This document shows, one piece after another, positions 33,201 to 43,327 of a stretch of DNA of 64,000 nucleotides (the stretch's first letter is position 1; each line of letters starts with the position of its first letter). A model generated the notes under the pieces. The model was not told where the DNA came from. It made no database searches and was given only the letters and a program-made list of their open reading frames with translations. The stretch is from Plazaster borealis (taxonomy: Eukaryota; Echinodermata; Asteroidea; Forcipulatida; Labidiasteridae), in contig CM037462.1 of the NCBI GenBank assembly GCA_021014325.1, forward strand, positions 14,962,135 to 15,026,134. The letters run 5' to 3'. Both the position numbers and the translations under genes were made by a program.

Positions 33201-34544
33201 AAAAAATGCCATTGTGGGAAACTTCCCTTGAAATTGTTGAGCTTTAAATGAGTAAATCAATTAGTTTTGATCTTTCAAGTCAAAAATTCAATGTTTGAAA
33301 ACAAAGAAAAACGTTTTTTTAACACTATTTTCTCGTGACTCTGATGACCGATTGAGATTAAACTTTGTTTTGTTTAATGTATTTGTTGGTTGGTTTTAAA
33401 TGTGTGGATACTGGTCTTTGACAATTACCAATATTTTCCACGTGCTTTATTAAATACTCTAGACTAAAATAATAGGCCTAATAGTTAATTTAAACTACCG
33501 GTACTGTAACTTATGAGAAAAAATGATTAATATGTAACTTTTTTTATATCGAATTTTCAGCTTGCTTTCTGGCACCGGCAGGACTCGTTTATGCGTAAGT
33601 TTAAGAAGAAGAAAGAAAGGATGACGAACAAAACAAATAATTGTTAAAAAATACCCACTATTTTCCCGGTAATTTTCGGCAAATAATTCAATTAATTTGA
33701 CTTTATTATCCCCAACGGGAAATTCGTTAAAATTACAATACTTAAACATTTACCAGAAAGAAGCAGTGGTGGTGGATTTAAACGCTACTTCGTTCTTTTT
33801 GGCGCGAAATTGAAAGCTCCTCAAAACAGTCATTCAGTTTTCACTTAATGTGTATAAGCAATGTTCGTTTGCGTCATGCGATCAAAAAAAAAAGGGATAT
33901 CAATTAAATTTGACAATCCACTCAAACAACATTCAAATTCGCAGCAGCTTTTCGCAGAAATCTCTAACTGTGCCTATACTCTGAATGCCGATTTCGCACG
34001 GCTAAAACGAACGCCTTCAAAGTTGAACTGATATAAAATGCTATATAAATTCACATACATTAAAATGAAATATTGAATTACTGTTTCAACTGAAGAGGCA
34101 TCGCTTTCATACGAATGCATGAGAGTAAATAAGGATACTTTTTGCCGAATATGACTGGGAAAAACTGTTTTCTGTTTGTTTGTTTATTCATTCATTTATT
34201 TATAGGTTATTTATTAGGGTTTTTTATATGTTATATTTATTTATTACTCTTGGTGTTTTTTCTTGTATTGTCAGCACATCTTTCGGTTTTTCCTACCAGT
34301 CAGCGATGAACAAGCAGAGATCTCTCATCAGTATCATTTCCCGTGAAATCAGCCTCTTAGATCAAATCATCATCCTGACGTCACACATGATAACCATCAC
34401 TTACCAGCAGAAGGCAGAGGTATGCAGTTTTATTCACGTATTCTGATGAAAGCCCCCCCCCCAAAAAAAAATAAATAAAAAAAAAAAAAAAAAAATAAAA
34501 TAAAAAATAAAATAAAAAAATAAATAAAAAAATAAAAAATGAAA

Positions 34545-34579
<35 letters not shown>

Positions 34580-34817
34580 ATTTAGCATACCTGTTTTCGT
34601 GCAAAACTCCTTTGTTGAGTGTGCTGTATATTTTTATTTGTATGTTAATTTAATTTGTACAAACTGTATATATCCATAATTGTCGTTCATTTCCCTTATG
34701 GATTTGTTATTTGGTTGTTTCTTGTAATTTTGCTATTTATTGTTTCCTTGTAGATTTTCAGTATTGATTTATTGATTGGAGTGTAAAATAAAAGGAGTAA
34801 TTTAACTCCACTAAAGA

Positions 34818-34849
<32 letters not shown>

Positions 34850-37800
34850 ATCAATCAATAAATCAATAAAAATAAAAAAAATCCGGAGACAAGACTACAT
34901 ATTCGGCACCGTCTTTGATATTGACAAGTCAACAATCTGATGGCCTGTTTTACGTGCGAAAAAAGTGGCATCACTCAGGCAATGAAGGGGTGGTCGGGTT
35001 GGCGCAGTGGTTATCTTTCCTCGCCTTCCACCTCCTATCACCCCGGGGCATTACGTGGATTGGGTTTTTCAGTCCCTACCTGACTGCGTCTGTTTTCCAT
35101 TCTCTGGGGTTTCCTCCCACATCTAAAATTGAAATTTCCTTCCTTCCATTGGGTTCTTGGCTAGTATAAGTTCGCCTTTCTGAGAGTCCTTGGCTTCACA
35201 ACCAGAATTGGTACAGCCTATTGCACTGCCATCTTGTGTATTGTCCATTCAATTAAATCAACGTAGGCCTAACCCAAATCAAGGCTGGAATGAAAGTGTT
35301 GTCAAGGTTTTGCGTATTACTAAAAGGTGATTTTTACTTCCTCCCAACGACAGATGTACCGATGTGTCAAGGATGAGATTATATCAATAAATCTTCAGAT
35401 ACAAAAAAAACTTGGCGAGAGTACCACCGACTACAGGGGAAACAGGGCCAGTGGCCAAGTGTGGAAGGTATAGCATTATACATCATAGCCCACCTTGTTA
35501 GGCTGATATGGCTCTCTTTTAACATCCGTCTTAATGGCGACTATGATAAGACCGATGTTACAAGAGAGCCATAACATCCCAACAAGGTGGGCTAGCAAAC
35601 ATCGTTCTGTAAAGGCTTCCTCGTAGTCCATGAACTGAAACAAATCAGAAGAAACCTGAGACGGGAGGATGAGGTGGAGGAAAATGTTTCTGACAGTAGG
35701 CCTAAACTTATACCTGTGACTGTTCAAATGAGAATAGTAGAATAGAGAAATGAGAATAGTATAGTTAATTATTCAACTCATACACACAAATATTGGGGGT
35801 CTCCATCCACTCCCAACTCGTCGACCTTGCTTTTAGGAAACCTCACCACTTGATCTTTGTTGTTCTGGTACCGACTGAAATGAGGTGCAACTTGCCTAGC
35901 TGTAGAAAACAAGATCGTCCAGAGCATCCCCAAAAAACTAGGTGCCTGATGAAAACTCAAACGAGGAAAATGCAAAGCCAATTCCCGATCCCAGAAATGA
36001 AAATGAAAAGCACGTATTTACCTCATGAAACATGACGCGGAGATGATTATAATAACAACATGCCTGTGATGAAAAGTGTTTCATCAACGTGAGTTGAATC
36101 GGTTCCTTCCGACGAGTTTGGCTGTCAAAGTGTCTGTCACAAATCAAGAAAAACATAACAGCACCCACGTGGTAAAACGAAGTCACATGATAATACATGA
36201 CATCCACCCCAATACGTTTGCACACGGTCTGAAAGGGGTGTCAATGAACAGGGGTCCGTGACTTGGTTGGTAGAGGGTGACTTGGTGGGTGGAGCCAAAC
36301 ATTTTGCCATTAATCGTGTACAAAGTTGTTCAGCATTCGTTTGTATACAAGATTTGGCCAGCCTGCCTATACGTCACTGTCACTGCAAGTGACCGCAAGT
36401 TTCGAGGCTCACACAGACATGAATGAAACCGTCTGTTCATCGACGTGCCGGTAGTGGACGATTGTCTTTTGATGTCTTACCGACAGTTTATGTGGTTAGC
36501 CACAGAACATACCCACCCCCCTTGCTCTCCAGACATGTCGGCCACGTCAAATTGTTGCTGTATTTTTAGATTACAGGGAGTGCCGGCAATGTAAGGTTTT
36601 CTGCAGGGCCCGAGGAGTTTATTCCTCCTTTGTTTATTCCTTTGTTTATTTTATATATTTTCTGAGAAACAACTGGCTTGGCTTGCATCATACATAGAGA
36701 AAGGACCCACTCTATGCATCATACGACCATGTTCATGTAGCAAGGAAAAGCATACTTCAACATGGCTTCAACAAGTAAGAAAGTTGATTCTACTGCTTCT
36801 CTACAAATTCTTTTCCACGATGATAGTGATGGCATTTCTGATGCTGAATCAATAGTTTCGGAGGAAAGCGGTGATGAGTCGATGGAAATTGAGGCAGATA
36901 GTAGTGATGACGAGATCGGAGGCGATGATGGTAATGGGGATGAAAGCGACGAAGAAGGGGACAAAGAGAGTTGTGAAGAAAGCGACCAGGGCAGTGGTAA
37001 TGGAGATGATGAAAGCGAAGATGATGCGCCTGCTCCAACCACTCGACGGACTGGGAAACGACCGGCGAATGTTCGACCAAAAGGGCCGCCTGCAACACGT
37101 CAGTGGCAGCAGCCGGGCGCTGGGACCAGACCCCAAGCACCCCCTCAGCCATTGCCTGCAGAGATAGAGGCCCCATCGGGTGACATCTGGAAGACAGATA
37201 CCCCACCCCCTGCTGCACGAAGACGACCGGCAAACGTTGTGACAGAGGCAGCCGGGCCGAGGAATATTGGAGGAAATACAACCAAACTCCAGCTATTCCA
37301 GCTTTTTATCACAACTGGGATGACTGAGGCCATTCTTGCGCACACAAATGAGGAAGGTCTGAGACAGCGCGGAATTCAGTGGAGCGAGATGAAAATGATG
37401 GAGTTGCATTCTACCATCGGTATCCTGTTGTTCTTGGGGCTGACCAAGTCTGGCCGTGAGAATATCCGTACACTTTGGAGAAAGGGACCCTTCGCGAGAC
37501 CACTCTGCATGTCCACCATGTCGGGTACGAGGATGCAAGACATTCTCACCTTGCTGAGATTCGATGACAAGGCGACAAAAGCACATAGAAGGTTGAATGA
37601 CAAGTTTGCCCCGATTCGCGAAATGTTTGATAATTTCTCTGATTCCTGCCGTCGTTACTACACCGCCGGTGAGTTTACTACGGTTGACGAACAGTTGATT
37701 CCGTTCAGAGGGCGGTGCCCATTCAGACAGTACATGCCTAACAAGCCCGCGAAGTATGGAATCAAGTTTTGGTTGAACGTTGATGTGGACTCTCACTACG

Positions 37801-40800
37801 TCTTGAACATCTCCCCATACCTTGGCAAAGAAGGAGACCAAGTGGCGAAAACTCTTGGCGCGCAAGTAGTAAAGAAACTTATGGAGCCGCTTTACAACAC
37901 TGGGAGGAACGTGACCATGGACAACTACTTCTCAAGCGCTAATCTTGCAAGGTACCTACTTACCAAAAAAATAACTATGGTTGGAACAATCAAGGCGAAT
38001 CGGAGAGAGGTCCCCAAGGAAGTTCGCCCCCAAAACACTAAGAAGAGACCTGCAAAATCTTCAGTATTTCTTTTTACTGACAATCCCGATCTAACAATGG
38101 TATCCTTCGTCCCAAGGCCCAATCGGAGTGTCCTGTTACTATCTTCCATGCACCATGACACCAAAATCAACCAGAAAACTAGGAAGCCGGACATAATCCA
38201 CTTCTACAACTCGACCAAAGGAGGGGTCGATACAGTAGACCAAATGTGCAGTCTATACAGCTGCTCACGCACGACCAAGAGGTGGCCAATGGCCGTCTTC
38301 TACAACTTGCTAAACCTTGCGGCATTGAACTCCTACTCACTGTGGTGCAGCCTCAATCCAGGATGGAAACAACGCCACACCCGCCATGATTTTTACGCTG
38401 ACGTCATCATGGAACTTGTAAAACCCCAAATTGAGTTGCGAGCATCTAACCCCACTGGCTTGCATGCTCAAACAACGAGCTCCATTGAGATTCTTGGCTT
38501 CAAAGTTAACTGGAAAAACAAACGGAACCCCCCACCCCAGCGGCAACGTCTCGATCAGCCAGTTGGAGATTGCAAGGAGTGTCCCCCTCGCAGACAAGGA
38601 GGAAAACGAACATCAAAGAAATGTTCACACTGCAACGGTTTGGTCTGTGCTGAACACTCTCAAAGAGAAGCTTTCGTCACATGCAATACCTGTGCTACTG
38701 GGGAGTATTTATGAACACTGTTGCTCCGTTGATTGGTTGAACTTGAAGTGTTGAAATTTTCAGTATTTTTGCACGTAATTATAATCTTATACACTTTCAC
38801 TTTGAACGGTTGCTCCGTTGAAATGTTGAACTTTTTTTTGGGGGGGGGGGGTTGCTGTTTTTGTAAATTCATTTTTATATTATTATTTTTGTTTTACTCA
38901 CCACATTTTTGTATCATTATTATTATTATTTTTTTACAACCCCCTTTCGAACACTATTGTTATTATTATTTTACCCACAACCTTTTCAGTATTTTTGCAC
39001 GTGTTTATAATCTTTTACTTTGAACGGTTGCTCCGTTGAAATGTTGAACTTTTTTTTGGGGGGGGGGGGTTGCTGTTTTTGTAAATTCATGTTTATATTA
39101 TTATTTTTGTTTTACTCACCACATTTTTGTATCATTATTATTATTTTTTTTACAACCCCCTTTCGAACACTATTGTTATTATTATTTTACTCACAACCTT
39201 TTCAGTATTTTTGCACGTGTTTATAATCTTTTACTTTGAACGGATGCTCCGTTGAAATGTTAAACTTTTTTTTGGGGGGGGGTTGCTGTTTTTGTAAATT
39301 CATTTTTATATTATTATTTTTGTTTTACTTACCACATTTTTGTATCATTATTATTATTATTTTTTACAACCCCCTTTCGAACACTATTATTATTATTTTA
39401 CCCACAACCTTTTCAGTATTTTTGCACGTGTTTATAATCTTTTACTTTGAACGGTTGTTCCGTTGAAATGTTGAACTTTTTTTTGGGGGGGGGGGTTGCT
39501 GTTTTTGTAAATTCATTTTTATATTATTATTTTTGTTTTACTCACCACATTTTTGTATCATTATTATTATTACTTTTTACAACCCCCTTTCGAACACTAT
39601 TGTTATTATTATTTTACCCACAACCTTTTCAGTATTTTTGCACGTGTTTATAATATTTTACTTTGAACGGTTGCTCCGTTGAAATGTTGAACTTTTTTAA
39701 AATGATTTTCTCGAAATGATTGTACCTCGTAACTCCCGTATACATAAAACAAAAATGTTGCCCTCTTGGGATTCGTTCAGCATTAAACTAAACTAGATAA
39801 AAATACAAATGTGGTCTGAATTTCCAGTGAAAACATTCTTGTGGATAAGTTCTAAGAAAACCCAGCGCTTCCAAACCTTTTCGAAAGAGTAGCTTTACGT
39901 TTTAGTCAGTAATGAAAATACAAATCTAAATTTCATTTAGTTCCGTTTCAACTGTCTTGAAAACTGTCTTGAAAAGGGGCCAGGTATAATGTCTTAAATC
40001 TTCTGCAAGGCCTAACTGAATATCATCGAACATTTTTCCGGTAATAATTTATTTCTAATTCATTTGTGGGGTTGTTTCCTGAACCAATGATTGTTCCGCC
40101 CTTCGGATGGAATGTAAAGCCGTAGGTCTCGCGTGTATGTGTAATGCACGAAAAAAACAACTGTTACCACTTATCGTAACAGGGGTTTGCCCGGTGTTTC
40201 TGGCAGTGGCTGTTGAATGCACCGAAGCACCTTGTAAACCCTTAGAAGGTGCAACATAAATGGGTCTCAATTCAAAACATAGCTCTGCTTATCCTTTTAG
40301 AAAACTAATAATGAGCGCTTTGATACGCCCCTAGGGGTGAGATAAAGCGCTATAAGAACCAAACCCCTATTAATATTTTCATTTTGCAGGCCAAAATTAT
40401 GAATCATTTTCTGATGATCAACTCGGCTTCCTCGGAGCGCTATGAGATCATGACTGCCACCATTCATCCCTTTAAGTGGATATTCCTCGAGCTCTTAGGA
40501 TTCTTTGCTTTCTTTGGGATCCTGCTACTCCAGGTAAGCCGGGATTGGGGTTTTTCGATTCACATGATCACTAATTAAATCATGCGAAGCGAATTTTTGT
40601 GACGCAACACTCGGTATACGCACTGCCCTTCCAATTTCGCGGGAAAGTTCGCTTCGCACGAAGCATTCGCAGGAACTATGAATCGGGCTTACTGTGTGTT
40701 ACTGCGCATGGCGTATTTTTGGGTCCTGACTCTACATTATTATAAGGACCAAAAGTTTCGTAAAACACAAACATTGCAGAAATTGGTTACCCAGTCCGTA

Positions 40801-43327
40801 CGGCTCTTTAACATTGGGTCCCAGTACATGACTGGAATTATACAGAGGCCATGGCCTCTGTTGCCCTTGTTCTGGGCCCGTTGGTGCCCCTTGAAAGGTT
40901 TCCCATAGATTTTAAGGTTTTCCAATGGAAGTGTACTTTGCAAAATGAAAACGGCCTTGCCCTCTCAACATGAAATTCTAGGCCTGCTAGTATAATAAGA
41001 CACCTGAGTCATTATTTTCTTTAAAATGACCCCAAGTGTAAGACAAACTATACATGTAACCTCACCAGGGGACAGTTTGAGTTCATTCACTCCTTGATTG
41101 ATGACAGATTGTACACACATAATTTATCTCACTACACTGCAAAAACTGGGGTGTTACACAAAGGGTGTTGTCACATATAGATACCAAAAAAGAATCAACA
41201 TTATACAACATAATGGTGTTAAAATAACACTAATTTCTGCCAACACAATTACATGGGTGTTATTTTAATACACTATGCTGTTAACTTTGATTCTCTCTTG
41301 GGTATCTATGTGACAACACCCATGGTGTCAATTGTAACACCTTTGCAGTGTATTAAAGGCACTGTACACGTTTGGTAATTACTCAAAATATATATTAGCA
41401 TAAAAACTGACTTGGTAACGAGCAACAGAGAGCTGTTTGTAGTATAAAACATTGTGAGAAACGACTCCCTCTGAAGTAACGTAGTTTTTGAGAAAGAGGT
41501 ATTTCTCACTAAAATAACAAAAACTTCTTGCAAGAAGTTTTTATTCCTATCTGAAAGCACACAAATTTGTACAACAAGGGTGTTTTTTCTTTCATCATTT
41601 TCTTGCAACTTCGATGACCAATTGAGCCCAAATTTTCACAGGTTTGTTATTTTATGCATATGTTGGGATACACCAAGTGAGAACACTGGTCTTTGACAAT
41701 TACCAAACGTGTACGATGCCTTTAACAGAGCAAGACGCTGGTGACTTTGGGGTGACTGTTTTAATGCTTTGTGTCCATCTCCTTTAGGCCGAGTCTTATC
41801 GCATGGAGCTTTGTATGTGCATTATGACCGTATTCTCAATCAGCATTCTCTGCTACGTGGTGGCTGATCTTGACTCACCATTCAATGGGTTCTTCAGGGT
41901 AAGATAATGACACCAAGGTCTCCTAATTTGGGTGTACCATGGAGGGTGTGAGCCTACCTTGGTATCCGCATTAGGGAAAATGTTGGAATCATTGTGGTTA
42001 AAAGTATAACCCATAGGGAACATCAGCCTTCTCTGCTATGTGGTACTGTGGCTGTTCTTGCCTCGCCATTCAATGGGTTCTTCAGGGTAAGATTGCACTA
42101 AGGTCTCCCTAATTGGGGTGATCCTCATCGGGAGAGGAAGGTTTGAATCGGGGTGGTAAAAGTATATCCCCATTGGGAACATCAGCTTGTCTGCTATGTG
42201 GTGGCTGATCTTGACTCACCATTCAATGGGTTCTTCAGGGTAAGATTGCACTAAGGTCTCCCTAATTGGGGTGATCCTCATCGGGAGAGGAAGGTTTGAA
42301 TCGGGGTGGTAAAAGTATATCCCCATTGGGAACATCAGCTTGTCTGCCATGTGGTGGCTGATCTTGACTCACCATTCAATGGGTTCTTCCATGACCAGGG
42401 TAAGATGGCACTAGGGTCTCCCGATTGGGGCGTACCTTGGTATCCTCATTGGGCGAGGAAGGTTTTAATCTGGGTGGTAAAAGTACAACCAGACTGGGAA
42501 CATCAGTATTCTATGCTGCGTGGTGGCTGATCTTGACTTAATTGGGTTATTCAGGGTAAGAAGAACCGGGGCCTCCCAATTTGGGCGTACCTTGGTATCC
42601 TCATGGGGAGAGGAAGGTTTGGACCACACCAAAACCAAAAACCAGCAAAAATTTTTTGAGAACAGGTGGGTGTGGGGAGGGGGACCAAGACCCAACACTG
42701 AAAAACACCAAGCTTTAAAGGCACTGTACACGTTTTGTAATTACTCAAAATATATATTAGCATAAAAACTTGCTTGGTAACGAGCAACGGAGAGCTGTTG
42801 ATAGTATAAAACATTACGAGAAACAACTCCCCCTGAAGTAACGAGTTTTGAGAAAGAGGTAATTTCTCACTAAAATAATACAATACTTCTTGCAAGAAGC
42901 CTTTTATTCCTATCTGAAAGCACACAAATTTGTACAACAAGGGTGTTTTTTCTTTCATCATCTTCTTGCAACTTCAATGACCAACTGAGCCCAAATTTTC
43001 ACAGGCTTGCTATTTTATTCATATGTTGGGACATCAAGTGAGAATACTGGCCTTTGACAACTACCAAAGTGCCTTTAAAAAGGTAAAACAACCAGAGATG
43101 CACTTCTTTGTCATCCCACATAGGTAAACACATCTGCCCTGGCAGACATCGTAAGGAAAACGGAGGACATGTACGTCCTTGCCATGCAGGGCAAGGATCT
43201 GTACAGCTGCAATGACACCACCGATGGGGTCACCAATGACGGTGACCTGTTTGATGGTCGAGGGAGCAGCGACTCGGAGACGGACATCGCGGATGTACAC
43301 TTTGAGACCAAGTCTGACATATCATAG
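30211..43327 (+). CDS. Secreted/membrane protein with acidic repeat ectodomain and DUF4239 (bestrophin-like) domain
   Basis: Nine exons with consistent phases give 575 aa: 30211-30850, 31296-31424, 32243-32449, 33561-33594, 34275-34419, 35354-35467, 40390-40533, 41788-41898 and 43124-43327 (TAG). A signal peptide ([14 protein letters not shown]) is followed by about 145 residues of [14 protein letters not shown] repeats, a short basic linker, then hydrophobic segments encoded by exon 3 ([20 protein letters not shown]), exons 4-5, exon 7 ([18 protein letters not shown]) and exon 8. The [13 protein letters not shown] segment and the end [13 protein letters not shown] resemble the bacterial DUF4239 pattern, in which a membrane protein related to bestrophin channels ends its last helix in LD-PFSG. 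Function is unknown; ion transport is possible by relation to bestrophins. The C-tail is acidic. Intron 6 holds a piggyBac transposase; several other introns hold MITEs. The DUF4239 call is by motif recognition only. Confidence 0.78.
30298..30725 (+). repeat. Coding minisatellite, 42-bp units
   Basis: About nine to ten units of 42 bp encode the 14-residue repeat [14 protein letters not shown], with Ala/Ser and Thr/Ala variants. Units are nearly identical, for example ACCGGGGAACCAGAACCGAC. Copy number is likely to vary between alleles. Because the unit length is a multiple of three and lacks stop codons in most frames, long open frames also appear on the opposite strand; they are not genes. 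Confidence 0.92.
31622..31997. repeat. Diverged MITE, family 1
   Basis: Contains GGTAATTGTCAAAGACCAGT, TTCACTTGGTGTATG and ACCCTTGTTGCA blocks and ends TTTAA. It is more diverged than other copies and lies in intron 2 of the DUF4239 gene. Confidence 0.6.
32651..33013. repeat. TTAA-flanked MITE, family 1
   Basis: TTAA at 32647-32650 and 33014-33017. Ends AGGCATCGTACACGTTTGGT and ACCAAACGTGTACGATGCCT are perfect inverted repeats. It lies in intron 3 of the DUF4239 gene. Confidence 0.88.
34455..34880. repeat. A/T-rich simple repeats (AAAT)n
   Basis: Long AAAT/AAATAAAT runs at 34461-34580 and 34818-34880, with a short unremarkable stretch between. They lie in intron 5 of the DUF4239 gene. Confidence 0.85.
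34985..35260 (+). repeat. tRNA-derived SINE-like element
   Basis: It begins GGTCGGGTTGGCGCAGTGGT, an A-box-like tRNA start, then contains ACGTGGATTGGGTTTTTCAG, TCCCTACCTGACTGCGT and TTTCCTCCCACATCTAA. The last blocks recur at 47705-47830. It lies in intron 5 of the DUF4239 gene. Confidence 0.5.
35483..35596. repeat. Short hairpin MITE
   Basis: The left arm TAGCCCACCTTGTTAGG...ATGGCTCTCTTTTAACATC is mirrored by GATGTTACAAGAGAGCCATAA...CCAACAAGGTGGGCTA, forming an almost complete hairpin of about 112 nt at the start of intron 6. Confidence 0.7.
36762..38714 (+). CDS. PiggyBac-family transposase, intact, nested in an intron
   Basis: Single-exon 650-aa frame. The N-terminus (1-130) is acidic Ser/Asp/Glu-rich, as usual for piggyBac proteins. 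The DDE_Tnp_1_7 core follows: [12 protein letters not shown] (Asp309), VTMDNYFSS (Asp387) and [13 protein letters not shown] (Asp490, Asp493), matching the three catalytic aspartates of the family. The C-terminus is a cysteine-rich zinc finger, CKECPPRR...CSHCNGLVC...CNTC, which in known members binds the terminal repeats. No stop or frameshift is present. It sits in intron 6 of the DUF4239 gene on the same strand. I could not identify its TTAA-flanked terminal repeats, so it may be a mobile element with undetected ends, a truncated element, or a retained/domesticated gene. The long intact frame argues for recent activity or selection. Confidence 0.92.
   Translation: MASTSKKVDSTASLQILFHDDSDGISDAESIVSEESGDESMEIEADSSDDEIGGDDGNGDESDEEGDKESCEESDQGSGNGDDESEDDAPAPTTRRTGKRPANVRPKGPPATRQWQQPGAGTRPQAPPQPLPAEIEAPSGDIWKTDTPPPAARRRPANVVTEAAGPRNIGGNTTKLQLFQLFITTGMTEAILAHTNEEGLRQRGIQWSEMKMMELHSTIGILLFLGLTKSGRENIRTLWRKGPFARPLCMSTMSGTRMQDILTLLRFDDKATKAHRRLNDKFAPIREMFDNFSDSCRRYYTAGEFTTVDEQLIPFRGRCPFRQYMPNKPAKYGIKFWLNVDVDSHYVLNISPYLGKEGDQVAKTLGAQVVKKLMEPLYNTGRNVTMDNYFSSANLARYLLTKKITMVGTIKANRREVPKEVRPQNTKKRPAKSSVFLFTDNPDLTMVSFVPRPNRSVLLLSSMHHDTKINQKTRKPDIIHFYNSTKGGVDTVDQMCSLYSCSRTTKRWPMAVFYNLLNLAALNSYSLWCSLNPGWKQRHTRHDFYADVIMELVKPQIELRASNPTGLHAQTTSSIEILGFKVNWKNKRNPPPQRQRLDQPVGDCKECPPRRQGGKRTSKKCSHCNGLVCAEHSQREAFVTCNTCATGEYL
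38716..39690. repeat. Tandem repeat of about 215 bp directly after the piggyBac stop codon
   Basis: The block GAACGGTTGCTCCGTTGAAA recurs at 38804, 39022, 39238, 39449 and 39665, giving four full units and partial ones at each end. Units contain a T-run, a variable G-run, a (TAT)n segment and CAACCCCCTTTCGAACACTA. The first partial unit begins in the stop region (GAACACTGTTGCTCCGTTG), so the array seems to have grown from the 3' end of the transposase gene. Confidence 0.88.
41134..41352. repeat. MITE with CACTGCAAA ends
   Basis: The left end ACACTGCAAAAACTGGGGTG and TTGTCACATATAGATACC are mirrored by GGTATCTATGTGACAACACC and TTTGCAGTGT. The middle is a run of imperfect GGTGTTA repeats in both orientations. 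It lies in intron 7 of the DUF4239 gene, directly before a family 1 MITE. Confidence 0.75.
41357..41721. repeat. TTAA-flanked MITE, family 1
   Basis: TTAA at 41353-41356 and 41722-41725. Ends AGGCACTGTACACGTTTGGT and ACCAAACGTGTACGATGCCT. It ends 66 bp before exon 8 of the DUF4239 gene. Confidence 0.88.
41858..42560 (+). repeat. Tandem, decaying duplications of the 3' half of exon 8 with its splice donor
   Basis: The exon 8 end, CTGATCTTGACTCACCATTC then AATGGGTTCTTCAGG|GTAAGA, is followed by four further copies starting near 42031, 42190, 42343 and 42511 (spacing about 153-170 bp). Each keeps part of the coding segment for [13 protein letters not shown] and a GGGTAAG donor. Copies carry substitutions and small indels; the last has lost part of the coding segment. 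None has the upstream acceptor, so they should not be spliced in as full exons. Confidence 0.85.
42719..43074. repeat. TTAA-flanked MITE, family 1
   Basis: TTAA at 42715-42718 and 43075-43078. The left end AGGCACTGTACACGTTTTGT is clear; the right end is shortened (ACCAAAGTGCCT). It lies in intron 8, 49 bp before the last exon of the DUF4239 gene. Confidence 0.85.

Noticed and set aside
38733..39653. Repeated short frames beginning [17 protein letters not shown] in the array after piggyBac
   Set aside because: They arise from the tandem repeat with variable poly-G length and have no independent support.
36290..39800. Terminal inverted repeats for the piggyBac element
   Set aside because: I compared sequence at several TTAA sites on both sides and found no convincing inverted match, so no element ends were annotated.
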